DNA from: Cerrena zonata | Lineage: Eukaryota > Basidiomycota > Agaricomycetes > Polyporales > Cerrenaceae | Length of the DNA: 64,000 nucleotides | NCBI GenBank assembly: GCA_038087015.1 | Contig: JASBNA010000005.1 | Span: 496,001 to 560,000 of the forward strand | Direction of reading: 5' to 3' | Shown: piece by piece, positions 1-11,800 of the stretch | How the letters are laid out: each line of letters opens with the position of its first letter | How positions within the stretch are numbered: position 1 is the first letter of the stretch | Notes under the pieces: model-generated | Told to the model about the DNA's origin: nothing | The model's input: only the letters and a program-made list of their open reading frames with translations | Database searches by the model: none | Translations under genes and position numbers: made by a program

Positions 1-173
1 TGTGACGGTCGCCCCAGTACTATACACGCTATAATTATTCTTGTATACAATGACACTGTTGGTTATATCGACCATATGACCATCATCTGTGTAAGCTGAT
101 TAGAGGTTTTATGGACAACAGCTACGATATGGTACACAACATGTTTTAAAGGACTTTCCTGGTGACTCTGAGA

Positions 174-1250
174 TCGTCATCTCCAGCGCAAGGTATTTCC
201 CGCACTCCTCCCCTTCGTAGGTAGGGTGATCAGTTCGGAGTCCTCTACGAAATCATTGAGCATTTAATACGATCACAGACAAGACGAATAGTATAACACG
301 CTAGATAACTCACCAATCTATCGCATCACTCTGCGTCATCCAGCCACCCTTCATGAATAGCTGCGATAGACGATTGGGTTTGCAACTTTCCAATCGCCTT
401 TTAGAGGTGCCATCGTCGAAGATTTCTCTCCAGATAGGGAAGTGCGAAAGAGGTTCGAATATTGTCTGTCCGGGTTGTAGGAGCTCGTACAGAGTTGGGT
501 CTGTCGCATAGAGCGATATAAGGTGGGGTACATATATCTCCTTCAATGCAGGAAAGATGAATCAAAAATTGGAGGAAAGGGGTATTCACTCACAAAGAAC
601 CATGTACAACCTAGTAGGGTGCCAACGGAAGGCGATCAAAACCCGAAGATTCGTCAAATTACGGAACGAATCAGCTATTGCCAACGCTGTATCAGCTCTC
701 CACCATTGCTGATCGCATGACAATGTGAGAGATAATGTCTCGATAGAGGACATGTCTAAGCATTGTTGGACGGCCTGATAAACTCGCAGGATATCAATCG
801 AGGAAGGGTTGGTGAGGAATAGTTCAAGCTCAGCCGATTGAGTTGTACTCTCGACTGTGCCTTCCTCTACATCAAATTCGACGTCTGTTGTCCAACACTT
901 GAGAGTAAACGGCCACCGCGGAGATTGGGAAAGCTCCAGTGAGCGTACCGCTTCCCTGGATGAACCTGGAGATGCTAGCCCACAAGCAGCAATGTAATGC
1001 TTGAGAGCTTCATGGAAACTGTCTCCGTGAGATTATGACACTGTGCGGTGAGGTGGAGCCTTAAACTAGGAGGGAGCTTAAGCAGTTGAGGAAACTGGCG
1101 TCTAGAGCGTTCAGTTTAACCTTTAGGACTTGGAGATGCTGCAAAGAAATCACTGGGAATGGAGATGGGAGACGATGTGGATCGCTAAGGAATTAAGGTA
1201 AATATGTGAATGCTTCGAGGATGTATATGGTCTCTACCTTTGGGCCTGTA
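174..1250 (-). CDS. F-box/LRR-like hypothetical protein, possibly broken
   Basis: The minus strand has several stretches with the composition of the large basidiomycete F-box/leucine-rich family. One runs from about 1020 to 594 (starting FHEALKHYIAACGL, later SSIETLSLTL and SFRNLTNLRVL), another from 546 to 311 (LKEIYVPHLISLY, later HFPIWREIFDD), and a Leu-rich piece lies near 1190-1075 (ISLQHLQVLKVKL). A GT donor sits at 593 and another just below 311; a short last exon may end near 174. I could not find a start codon or an F-box motif. Around 1095-1075 the best reading (LLKLPPSLRLHLT) is one base out of the frame before it, so the gene is either spliced in a way I cannot see or frameshifted. 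The family call rests on pattern memory only; boundaries are approximate. Confidence 0.4.
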
Positions 1251-1376
1251 CTGGAAGACGAATTTAGCCCAATAGTTTTCCCAAGGATACATCTGTATGG
1301 CACTTACGCTTGTGACATTCTCACATTTGGTAGCATTTCTGTACCTTGATTAACTGGGATGTCAGTTTCAGAACCA

Positions 1377-1973
1377 CTAGAATCGCAATATTATCACATA
1401 CGAGACACAATGACCCCCAACCTTCTTGCTCTTCTCGTGAACCGGACCTACGCCCTTGAAACCTGGAAGTAGCAGGGGTGGACAAGAACCCGCGAGGGTG
1501 ACGCGAATAACTTCCATCTCGATAGTACCCAAGTTTTCCAAGACCGCATCGTTCAAGAAGAGGCTCTCGTCGCCTAGTATTTGTTAATGACACACATACC
1601 ATAAAGATAGACTACTTGCCTAACAGAACTAAATCTGAAGATAGCATATGCATACACCGATTACGCGCGACATATACCCTTCTCGTGCAAGACTTCCCGA
1701 ATGGCGAACAGATTGTTCGACATATTTCTTGGCCGTCAATGCGACGAATCGCACTCAAGTTTTCGAGCCTTTGAGAGCTCCAATAGATTCGAAATTTCTA
1801 AATCATTCTTTCAGTGCTCGAATTCAGTGCTCTGAAAACTGGAGACATACTTCACCGGCCTGAGTAGGGATGAAAGACGTTATGGTTCGTGTGTTACGAT
1901 CTTTTCTTACTTCGTATTCAGGTAAGGGTTGACCCTCCGAATATACGTGAAAGTCAAGACCGTTGAGTTTCAT
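1377..1973 (-). CDS. DUF7918 family protein
   Basis: The start is ATG at 1973. The first exon (1973-1851) encodes 41 residues beginning MKLNGLDFHVYSEGQPLPEY, with the DUF7918 N-terminal pattern: a hydrophobic start, then EG-PLPEYEV, then SFIPTQAGE. A GTATGT donor at 1850 and a TAG acceptor at 1798 lead in phase to KFRIYWSS. A third exon from about 1573 gives LGTIEMEVIRVTLAG and PVHEKSKKVGGHCVS, which match the family's GTI-V-R-R strand and its EKSKK-G-H-VS motif. The intron between exons 2 and 3 and the last few residues are uncertain; a TAG lies at 1379-1377, but a further intron could extend the protein. The family is common in Agaricomycetes and has no established function. It is transcribed toward the F-box-like gene and away from DUR3. 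Confidence 0.6.
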
Positions 1974-2229
1974 AGTGATGATATGGGTTGAGAACAAAGA
2001 AAGACAGAGTGGTAGCCTTGGGGCATACCGTATACTTATATTCCTGAGCGCTGGGTGCAAACACCACGCAAATAATGCAGTCCTTTGGAACATCGTCCAA
2101 AACGTGCACTGTATCACGTTTTTGATGTTGGAACAGCAAAGAAACAAGAGAGACAGCTAGAATACAAGGTATAGTGGAAACAACATGGGGACATCAGTCA
2201 ACGATCCTGAGCAATACATACATCTAATT

Positions 2230-5148
2230 CTATGCTTTCGAAGCTTCGGTGGGTACTTCAAATTTACCACTCCCTTTTGCGAAAATATCCTTTGAAAAAG
2301 TAAAGATTAGTAGGTGTCATCGAGTGTTCTGGGAACATTCAACACATACCTTAACGATTCCTCTTGAAATAAGTTTAAGAGCAGCCCGACTCTCCCACAG
2401 AGGATAAAGTACAACAGTGAAGGCAGAGCAGAAGGTCCAAAGCATGCCGATGACAACCCACGCGGTCAATCCGCGAACACCGAATACGGTTTGAGCGAAG
2501 AAAAGAGGTAACGGGATAAGGATGATCATTATGACCAGCTAATCGTATTATTTTCGGATTAGTTACAGTCCGACAAATCGAAAGGGGGAAAATATATACC
2601 AAGATGAGAGAAGACCAAGCCGCGAACTTGAAGGCTTTGTTCAACGCGACGGGATCTAAGTCGTTTTCTTCTGCCGGTTGAGAAGCGGTGGAGACAACAT
2701 CGCTTGAGACCGATGGACCCTTTTTCTCAGTTTCTGAAGAGTCTTCTGGAGCAGCTTTGGTCTCGGGTTCGGCGGGTGTAGGTGCATTCACAGCGCGAGT
2801 GATATCGAAATCGAAGTCCTCCGGCCACTAGAAATGTAAAATGCACGTCAACTCTCAAACTATAATCAATGAAAATTTGGTGACATACGAAGTATGAAGA
2901 AACACAGGTCACGATACCACCAACACCGATAGAGGTTAGGTTACCGGCCAACATTTCAAGGTCACCACCGCTAGTCTAAAGATGGGTTCGGTCAGGTATT
3001 GAACTTGGTCGATACAGAGATGTGAACGTACAGTGACATTAATGGTGCCATCGTTGAGAGATGATGTGGTGACGAGCCATGCGGTGATGCCAGCACAGAA
3101 GCCGGCAATGGAGCCTCCGATACAACCCCACTTGTTTGCTTTCTTCCAACTGATAGACAAGGCAATGGGAACCACGGCAGAACCAAGAACAACCCCCATG
3201 AATTCCTACGTAGGAGTTAGCGGTTGTATCCAAATTCTGTAACGAACCACTCACATATAACCAACCCATTGAGATACCGATGTAGAAGAAGATCAGACCC
3301 AAGAGACCCATTATCACAGCAAACAAAGCAACCTAGTCATGATCGCTTAGTAACCTTGTTTCGAGATGTATCGAGTTGTGACATACTGAAGCATGCGAAA
3401 CCTTGAGGATCTGAGCCTCGGTTGCATTGGGATTGAAGTATTTCTATGACATGAAGTCAGGACCCCTTCGAGCATAGCTAGGATTGGCATAGGATATACC
3501 TTGTAAACGTCATAAGTGAGGATACTACTGACGGCGATCAACTCTGCACTAGTCGCGCTAGTAACCGCAAGGAAAAGCACAACGAGCAAGGCAGCAGCAC
3601 CTCCTTGACCTAACAGGGCGGCGGCGGCGGCTGGCGCAGGAAGACCGGCTGAAACATCTGCAGGAGACAAGATACGCATAGCAGGGTCACCTCTCAAAGC
3701 GACAGCAGACAGTCCGAGAGTAGTGGAGAACATGAATGGGATCGCAAACCTAAGATATAAGACGATGAGAGGAGTGAGACGATTACAGGAGAGGAGACTT
3801 ACCATGCCAAGCCTCCAAGAAGGTAAGCTTTAACACAACTGGCAGGTCGACTTGCAATCGCACGTTGCCAGTACTGCAAAGATGATTTAGATTAGCGTGT
3901 CAATATAACCGAAGACGAATCTCCTTACAGCTTGGTCTTGGAAAACGGTAGCAAAGTTTCCAATGATGTTAATGACACCGAAGATCAGGCCATTCTTGGA
4001 CCTCATCGTAACGTAGGACCCGTGGGCATTTCCAGCGACAGGTGCGGCCTCTGCAGCAGCCTCTAAAAGAGAATGCATCATTGACGGAGAGCCGATCTTC
4101 GTCGACGTCGCGTAGACAGTAAACACGAATACGAAGATAATGGCGAACAGGACGGAGGTGTGAGTACTGCATCAGTTAGATATGATGAGTAAACTGTAAC
4201 GATAGGAATACGATGGGACGTACTAGTCACAGAGCAGAGTAGCTCGCATACCACCGACCACGACGTAGATGGCAACCCCAAGCGGGATGAGGAAGCAAGC
4301 CTTCAAGCAGTCGTGTGAGGAGTCATATTTCATTAGATACTACTGTACTCACAGCGATCGTGTTCATGCCTGTCAGGTCTGTTACGGTAGCGGAACCACC
4401 GAGAATAAGCATAGAGGACACGATAATGTTGGTTGCCAAACTACGTGATATTTCAAATAAATATCATTAGGCGTAGTGCGGTTTAAAAGAAATGACATAC
4501 CCAAAGAACATGAAGACGATGTGAGCCACGGTACCCCAACGAGCAGCCACAATTTCGAGCCATGTGTGGGCATACGGAGCGTTTAGTTTAAGCTTAGCAG
4601 CGAGCTACAACTGACGTCAGACGAAGAAGCTCTGTATTGCATGCACGGGACGTACCTGAGCGAAGAGAAGCACTTGAACTGTAGCACCAGCGCCGTACCA
4701 CCATGGTCCAGAGATACCATATTTGTATGCGACAGCACTAGATTGCAGCTGCAAAAGTAGTGCTAGTATGAGTATAGGACGACGTGAAAACATAACTTTA
4801 ACTTACAAGAGTGGCAGCCCACGTCCACGCAGATACAATTCCTGAGGCGATCAGTCCAGGTTTGATACTTCTGGAAGCGCTATTGAATTCCTCAGAGTTT
4901 TTAGGAGAGAAGCCAGTGTATCGGGCTTGGATGGCGGTGAGAATCACCATAAACGCGCTGAAGAACAATCCAATTCCTTTCGACAAACATCAATATATTG
5001 AATGCACTATGACAAATGACTACACACCGACAACTGTACAAGATGAGGTACGATCAGATCGAGCAGGAGTGAGGTAATACATTCATTACTTACCGACGCC
5101 ATATCCAGCTCCTTGAGGAAGCACTGGTTCATTCGCGTTCGAAGCCAT
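2230..5148 (-). CDS. DUR3: Urea/polyamine active transporter, sodium:solute symporter family (DUR3-like)
   Basis: This many-exon gene starts at ATG 5148 ([18 protein letters not shown]) and ends at TAG 2232-2230 ([15 protein letters not shown]). In order it shows LPQGAGYGV, then [90 protein letters not shown] and [16 protein letters not shown]. This is the pattern of fungal DUR3 symporters, plasma-membrane proteins of about 15 helices that import urea (and polyamines in yeast) with a co-ion. The C-terminal part has an acidic linker ([20 protein letters not shown]) and then a last hydrophobic block ([19 protein letters not shown]). Exons 1 and 3 join in frame only through a 6-nt microexon at 5033-5028. 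Introns are about 50-65 nt. Upstream GATA sites fit control by nitrogen source. I see no frame break. Confidence 0.93.
5028..5033 (-). other. 6-nt microexon of DUR3
   Basis: Exon 1 ends at 5095 in phase 1 (GTC G before GTAAGT). An acceptor (TGTACAG) precedes TTGTCG at 5033-5028, which is followed by GTGTGT; the next acceptor (CGAAAG) is at 4977 and exon 3 starts at 4976. Joining these gives GYGV-V-V-G-I-G, the spacing seen in DUR3 proteins such as that of yeast. No other AG in the interval gives an open frame. Confidence 0.75.
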
Positions 5149-5289
5149 GCCTGTGAAGACGACTGTGGAAGCGCAAGAAAAACAACTGTGGAAGTTGACC
5201 CCGCTTTGTAGGCCTCAGAAAGTCCGCAAAAGAACTCTCCCGACATCTCATCGGAGATATGCACCCATTTATATGTGATGTGGGGAGCA

Positions 5290-5432
5290 TTATCTGACTG
5301 GGTGTACAGATAACCCTTCCCCGAGAAGCTTCTTCGAGGCCTTATCCAAGGTATAGTAGGTTCAGCGGCAAAATGGACTGTCAGAGATAAGGAATGGTGT
5401 CGCCAATCAACTTCGAGGGAATGCAAGATAAG
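5290..5432 (-). promoter_or_regulatory. GATA-factor site cluster upstream of DUR3
   Basis: Five GATAA cores occur within about 145 bp: TTATCT at 5290-5295, AGATAA at 5308-5313, CTTATC at 5341-5346, GATAAG at 5386-5391 and GATAAG at 5427-5432. They lie about 140-285 bp upstream of the DUR3 ATG. GATA factors of the AreA/Nit2 type bind HGATAR and switch on urea uptake when good nitrogen sources run out, so the cluster fits the gene. The function is inferred; the sites are read directly. Confidence 0.55.
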
Positions 5433-6256
5433 AGTGAAATTCTCATATCTTTCAAAGTACTCATGAGCCAAGTCATATAGAAACAATCACGTTGGTGCTA
5501 CGTACCGTAAGATGGGGTATTGTCTGAGGTCCAGTGTCATAAATGCTATACATTCAAGCAAGAGGTGATTTAGCCCGGGTTCCCCAGGAACAGTAGGCAG
5601 TCCGAAAGTCCGAAAGGTGTATAACTTGGGACATTGCACCTGGTAAATCATTGAGACTCTGTATAAAGCTTTTCAAGAAATGACACCCAACTCGAACAGA
5701 TTCGGATTGAATTCAAGCATCTTGGTTCTTACCGTGACGTGTATAGACTTCCAATTATTCTGTTGGCGTTTTCAAAATGTAGCATTCATCCTTGGGTCCT
5801 TGGATCGCTGACGTTGCTATTGTACATTATTTAGACAAGAATTGTACGCTTCCAGTTGGTGTGAATGGTGGCAATGGAAGCAGTCAGACACAGAATTTGA
5901 AATTTGGTCCTTTCCGAAATTGGAACGTACGTACGCTAGCAGGCGCTCGTTTTTGATCATACACTGTTTTGAAGCTGTGATGCATGTTAGGTTCAGTATC
6001 AGACTGAATATCAATATTTATATTCGAAAAGAATCGTATCATATAAATATAACATAATTTTATTCAAATGTGTGATTTGGTGGCAGACGGGGTGCTCGGG
6101 AATTAGGGATGCACGGATTATCGGAAGTAAAACGGGCGCTGACTCGGACAACAGGGTTGACCATTATCAACACCAGTAAGTTCCGTGACTAGAAGTCTGT
6201 GCAATGTATCTGTTAACATTGTACGGTTTTGAGTTTAATTTGACTGGATACGTACG
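5433..6256. other. Intergenic, no gene seen
   Basis: This stretch holds the distal DUR3 upstream region and an AT-rich piece near 5990-6060 with short ATATT and TTCGAAAAG motifs. I see no convincing reading frame or RNA gene. Confidence 0.5.
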
Positions 6257-6749
6257 TTATGCATAACTACTTAGATGCGGGGGAGGAGGTAGATATTGGA
6301 GGTTTGTCGTAGGTTCATGGGGGAAGGTGAGTTTTTGGCTGCACATTGCACCATTGAATAGGGTACGGACCGGAGTCAAAGGGAGCACTCGAGTATTCTC
6401 CCACTCTCTCCGAGGAGCCCAAACAGTAGCCTTGACACCTACCTTTTCCCAATCAATACAGTCTTCAGGACCAGTGCCTGGACGCCCTATATAAAAACAC
6501 AAATTGTCTCCAGGGACGAGGGCATCAGTGGGGTCCAAATAATGGTAGTAGCCTTGATGTTATCGAACCGAACTCCATGGACATCCAAAAGTTTGCAACG
6601 CCTGATGGAGGGGTTAGCAACTGTGAAGTATTAGTAGCCTTAGAGAGGAGAAAATCACGGCAACAAACTGACCCCGCAAAGAAATAGTATGTTGGATCAT
6701 GCGTGGGTGGTAGTATGACATCAACCTTGCCTTCCTCTCGTTGTAGCAT
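6257..6749 (-). pseudogene. Unidentified small protein gene, one frame break
   Basis: From ATG 6749 a frame reads MLQREEGKVDVILPPTHDP and TYYFF. After a possible short intron (acceptor near 6620) it continues RRCKLLDVHGVRFDNIK, and then, one base out of frame near 6558, GYYHYLDPTDALVPGDNLCF, IDWEKVGVKATVWAPRREW and on to TAA at 6259-6257. The composition on both sides of the break is protein-like, so a single missing base (a G near 6558) explains it best. I do not recognise the family. It could equally be a decayed gene fragment or a real gene with a base error. Confidence 0.3.
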
Positions 6750-7290
6750 ATGCCTGTGTAGGGTCAAATTGATGAGTGACTATGAGAATCATTGAGGTTG
6801 AATGCATAGCGTGCAAATCCTGGATCTATGCAGTTATTTGTTAAGGTAATGCATTGTCATCGTGGTGGTAGTTATAAAACATAGGGGTCGCATGTAGCGA
6901 AGTAAAAACTGGGAGTGTCGAGTCTCCAATTAAGTCACTGTAAATTCGTCGGTAATGACTCGAGTATTGCAGTATGTGCCACTGTGGTTTCGTTAGCGCG
7001 AGTATCTGCCGTTACATTACGGCTGAAAGAATCCACTCGCTCACTCACTCACTCACGCACTTTGTCCCGGGTTGATTATTAACTTAAACTTGAAGTCCCG
7101 TATGTAAAGAGTGTTTGACCACGGTTGTCGGGTCTGACAGGAGCCATGCTTGATCAGCCTCCGATCGATCGTACATTGCCACATGCCTGCCGGGGATATG
7201 ACGAGATCAGCCGAGGAGTGTTTATTATTTAGCAACATCACAACATTCTGGACTAGTACCTGAGCTCCGGGTATGATCAAGCTTCACATC
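6750..7290. other. Intergenic with a short tandem repeat
   Basis: This is the upstream region of the amidotransferase-like gene. It holds a TCAC microsatellite at about 7036-7060. I see no gene in it. Confidence 0.5.
7036..7060. repeat. TCAC tetranucleotide microsatellite
   Basis: About five to six units of CTCA/TCAC in a row with minor variation (CTCG at the start, ACGC at the end). It lies about 230 bp upstream of the amidotransferase-like start. Confidence 0.8.
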
Positions 7291-8276
7291 ATGACTTCAG
7301 TCCGTCTTGCTCTGTTCCTATGCGACTCACCAATGCCAGCCGTCCAAGAGACGGACGGTGACTATACTGCAATATTCTCAGCTCTGTTGCAAAATTCGTC
7401 ACCTTCTACGCACTTTGTTCTCGATCCTTATGACGTTCGGCATAAGCAGGAATACCCTGAGGACGTCGATCAGTACCAAGGAATAATACTGACAGGATCT
7501 GGTCAGGATATTCACACGTTTTCGAAGTTACGAGGATGTTGATCAGAGTATTATTCATCAGCTGCCTCTGCGTATGAAAACCTTGGCTGGATTAATTGGC
7601 TAATGTCGTACATTGCATCTATTGCGGAATCCAAGCCCCATATCAAGTTACTTGGTATGTTCATGAATTGTACGACTCTTTTATCTCTACTCACCTTTAG
7701 ATGTGTTCTTAGGAATATGTTTCGGTCACCAGATAATCTCACGTGCCCTAGGTTCTGAATGTATTCCAAACACTGCCGGCTGGGAGGTCGGAATAACTCC
7801 GGTCGGCTTGACAGAAACAGGACGGCAAATATTCGGCGCAGACATCCTGGTAAACCTAAGCACTTCATTTTGAACCCATTTTATCATCTAACACGAGCAA
7901 AATAAAGAATATTCAGCAAATGCACAGGGATCACATCCCTCAAGTTCCAAAGTCCTGTCACTTACTTGGTTCTACCTCGGTCTGCCCAAACCAAGGTTAC
8001 ATTCGCTTTATACCGGGATCTGCGTCTGCACGAGCTCAGACCCCGCCCTCGTTGTCTAACCCCCAAGTTTGGAAAGATATCCAAATCTTTACCGTCCAGG
8101 GACACCCCGAATTTACCAAGAGCATAGTCGCGAAAATGGTTGATGCTCGCGAAGGAAACGGTGTGCTGAATAGCGAAATAGTAACTGGTGCTAGGGAAAG
8201 AGCAGACTGGCGTAACGATGGTGTCAGCGTCATCGGGAAGGTTATGTGGCGGATCTTGGGTGTTGCTACTGTCTGA
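7291..8276 (+). CDS. Class I glutamine amidotransferase-like protein
   Basis: Four exons (7291-7501, 7562-7654, 7713-7849, 7908-8276) join in phase to 269 residues. The protein has LALFLCDSPMP at the start, YQGIILTGSAASAYE, the nucleophile elbow GICFGHQI with the catalytic Cys, GWEVGITPVGLT, MHRDHIPQVP and QGHPEF with the catalytic His. This is the stand-alone GATase1 fold related to the GMP-synthase glutaminase domain. Fungal members have been proposed to act in gamma-glutamyl hydrolysis or amide transfer, but the substrate is not known. The start at 7291 (MTSVRLALFL) fits better than the in-frame ATG at 7273. No synthase domain follows, so it is not GMP synthase. No frame breaks were seen. 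Confidence 0.85.
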
Positions 8277-8824
8277 ATACGAACGTAGAATCAGTCTGTT
8301 CTGTAGTGCATCTCCGTCGATTTAACATGAGCTTCAAACGCGTACCAACATGTGATCCCCTGCAAAGTTTAAATGCGCAAGTTCAACATTGTTGCAGATC
8401 ACCAGCCCCCAATATTCTGCGCCACAATCCGCCAGGTGAGATGTGGTTGGTATCCAGTAGAGGAGGCTATCTTTCCATGAGGTATCGAACGAGCTGGAGA
8501 GACGAGGTAAAATAAGGTAGGCCAGCAGAGAAGAGTTGTATGAGAGCGTTCACACCTTAGAACCAAAACAAATACCACGGACATCACGGTTATCGAGTAA
8601 ACCTTACGCCGGCTCATATAACCTAGGCCTGTCTCGGATATGAATCGATATGGGAAACACGACGTCAGCGCAGTATCAAACAGCATTGGCAACCGAGTAA
8701 CTTATATTATAATTTTACAGACAACAAAGCGACTAGTGTAATGCAGAAGCAGGGACATCTCTATGGATACCAGACTCTGAATATGTTTGACCAAAAGCTC
8801 TAGAATGTAATAAGTATTCGAAGG
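8277..8824. other. Convergent intergenic region
   Basis: This is the 3' space between the amidotransferase-like gene (plus) and the nucleotidyltransferase gene (minus). It presumably holds both 3' UTRs. No coding frame or RNA gene was seen. Confidence 0.5.
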
Positions 8825-11800
8825 TCATGAAGCCCGTGAAGCACGTTCGTTACTACGTTTTTTCGATTCCGCGTACCGGATGACATCGGCGAATGACCGA
8901 CCTGTCCTCAGCATCGAATGAGCAATCGAACATTCTTTTCTGAACTGTCTTTGTCTGCCCTCCGCAACCATAGAAGTCGTATTCTAGAGACAAGAGTATT
9001 CAGTATAACCGCAAGCAACGCTGCGTGTATAAGCTCTAGACGATACCTTGACGTGGATAAAAGGATCCATTACAATCACTGGTTTTGTCCACCACGTAGC
9101 TTGTGTCGCGAATGGGTCTGTAGCCTCCTCCTCCAATTCCTGGGGTAATGGAGCTGGTAACGGGTGATCGAACTCATTATCCGCGTCCGATTCGCTATGA
9201 GACTCCTCGAACGCCTGTTCCGCTTCTGATGTTTGACTATCTTCCGTTTGAAATTCCGATGTTTGCTTCGAGCCATCCAAAGGTGTCATGGTGTCATCGA
9301 TATCTAGAAAATTCGCAAAGTCCTTGTGGGAGATGTCGTATTTTGGTTTTATTCTGGGTATAGCACCACCATCCCTGATGCTGATAATATTCTTGTCGTA
9401 TTTGAATTGGGCACCCCAGAAACTTCATTTGCCACATTAGCTCATCCAGAAAATATCACGAAGAGAGGGCCGTACTTAAACCAGGCAAGAAGAGCTTCTT
9501 TGAGGGACACTTCTTTGGATTCCCAATGAACAGGTTTCCTAAATCCCGCTCGACACTTTATAACACTAGGTTTAGATTTAAACCAGTGGTATGTATACGC
9601 ATCTTTGGGAATATCTTCCTGTATATTTGGTAACCACCCTTTCAACTGATCCACATCAGACTAGGAGCTTATATGAAACGCGCAATAGAGCACATACTTG
9701 GCAAAATGCGATCGTCATGAGAGTTAAAGCGTAGCTGCTGAATGAGGCACCCCCTGGTCCAGCCCCCGATGGAGTATTTAACCCTAGTGGTTTGGCCCAT
9801 TGCTTGATGGCAAATAACAGTGGCCGTAGAACCGGAAGCAAGTCGCAATAAGTCTTAATAAGAAACGTATTATCCACTCCCAGTGTTTCGCCGACTGACA
9901 GGTCGCATGCGATCCTTGTTACAGGATCTCTAAACTTGACTGCAAGTGGCACGATTAGTGCCATGACTTGAAGGAGTTTCATATACATACCAATTGGGAC
10001 AGAGGCAGTAGCTCGCACCTCAACCTGGGTGAAACTCGCTTCTCGCAGAAGCCTCCCTAATAATCTACGGTACGTATAATTGTGAGTAATGCACACCCTA
10101 GTGATTTTGAGACTGACTTGACGTTATATATACCTATTACAGAGCCCGTAAGTTGAAGGATGCATCGTTCCCGATGATAATATGAATGACTTACGATCCT
10201 TTCTCCGTTCCTCGTATGCACTCCATTCAGATACACGGGGCCGATAAGGATCCTAATGAGTAAGAAAGGTCTATCGGTCTTGCACCATGAACATATGGAA
10301 GGGACGACAAACCACAATAACGAGGTCAAGGTCACTTTTATTCGTATCTAGACCAACGACGGTGCTCCCGAATGGTCGTACTTTGTATGGGGAGGGTTTG
10401 AAGAAGTTACTGCGAACCAACGACTGGACCTTCTGAATTGTGCTGGCACGGTTCGCGATGATATCATCAGATGGTCGAGCAGCCTGCTCGTGAATTAGTC
10501 CTATAATAATTCATCGATATCAGATAGACTTACTTCATACATGTTCCTGATTTCAACATCAATGGACACTGGAAAAGAATATTCAGAGAACAGTTTAGGG
10601 ATACGAGACGTACACAAACCCTTTGTAGGTCTAGGGGTAGGCGTCGAAACCGCATTGACCCTGTTTGGAAAATGCGGCCCGAGGACATCATACAGAGATC
10701 CACCACGTTTCAATACCATCCAAGCTTCCAGCCGTAATTTCGCAAATCGTATCCTAAACTCTTTGGGAATAGACAAGGCCAAGTCCTGGAATTGTCGTTG
10801 TCATCTTTTAAGCGAAGGACGCGGCGGCAATGAGAAAACATACATTGGTGTGAAGGAAAGGATCAGGCACAGTGAACCGACTCAGATGAAAGGCTGTACT
10901 CCTAGTCGACAATTGGGGCAGCTGATGCACAAGATCCTGATTCATATACCTTCACAAACAAAAGTTAGATGTGATTTTCAGAGCGAAGGGCAACAACCGA
11001 CTTGAAAAAGGGTACTACCAGCTGGGGTATTCGACTGGGTAGCTTGTGAGCGGTGTGAAACGACGTATCCACTTGATATGCTCTCGAAGGATTCTGACCT
11101 AACTCATGAACCCATACAGAATTTCGTGTCAGGGTTCCTGTATCTGACAGAGGCAATTCCGGGTCCTGTAAATAACCAATGATACCGCCCCTTTTCTAAT
11201 GCCATACCAAATGTTGAGCTATCTCTATAATTCTGTTGTGACTTGGTTTGCGCACCTGAAAAACGGAAATTGCCATCAGGGTCAGAATCCGGCCTGAGAA
11301 TGCATGATGGATGTTATGCGAATGGGCCCAGATCCAAAGGAACGCAATTAGTTCTGGGAACCGGTAGCTGAAGTTCACATATTCGCGGAATAGTTGAACA
11401 GTGCGCCATACCGTCGGCCCAGGCATAGAAAGAGTGAAAGGTTCATTGCCTCGGGCAATGACACGTCCAGGTAGATTGGGGCCGTCTTCAATGTAGTGAG
11501 ATCTTACTGGTGTAAGGTGAGTAAAGCCTGCTTCTCCCAAGGCCGTGGCTACTTTGCTGTAACCTGTGAATAAACAGAAAAAATAGATTGAGTGCATATT
11601 TCACGTACAGAGGGTCATACACATCCGAATATGCACCACAGGCTGCTGATGGAGAGTTTATCTTGTGGTAATTAACATCCTAAATTCTGTAAGATTATCA
11701 CAGCCTGACACTAAATTTAAGAAGAGAACTCACGATGATGGCAAATTCTGGTGAGATGTCCTCCAAGTCACGACCCCACTGGTGCATTCCAACGTCTGAA

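Noticed and set aside
5007..5486. 159-codon minus-strand frame over the DUR3 start
   Set aside because: It runs through the promoter and first introns in a different frame from DUR3.
10501..10533. 33-nt intron in the nucleotidyltransferase gene
   Set aside because: It is too short and gives a stop; using the acceptor CACGAG (47 nt, with ACTAAT branch site) restores phase and the expected sequence.
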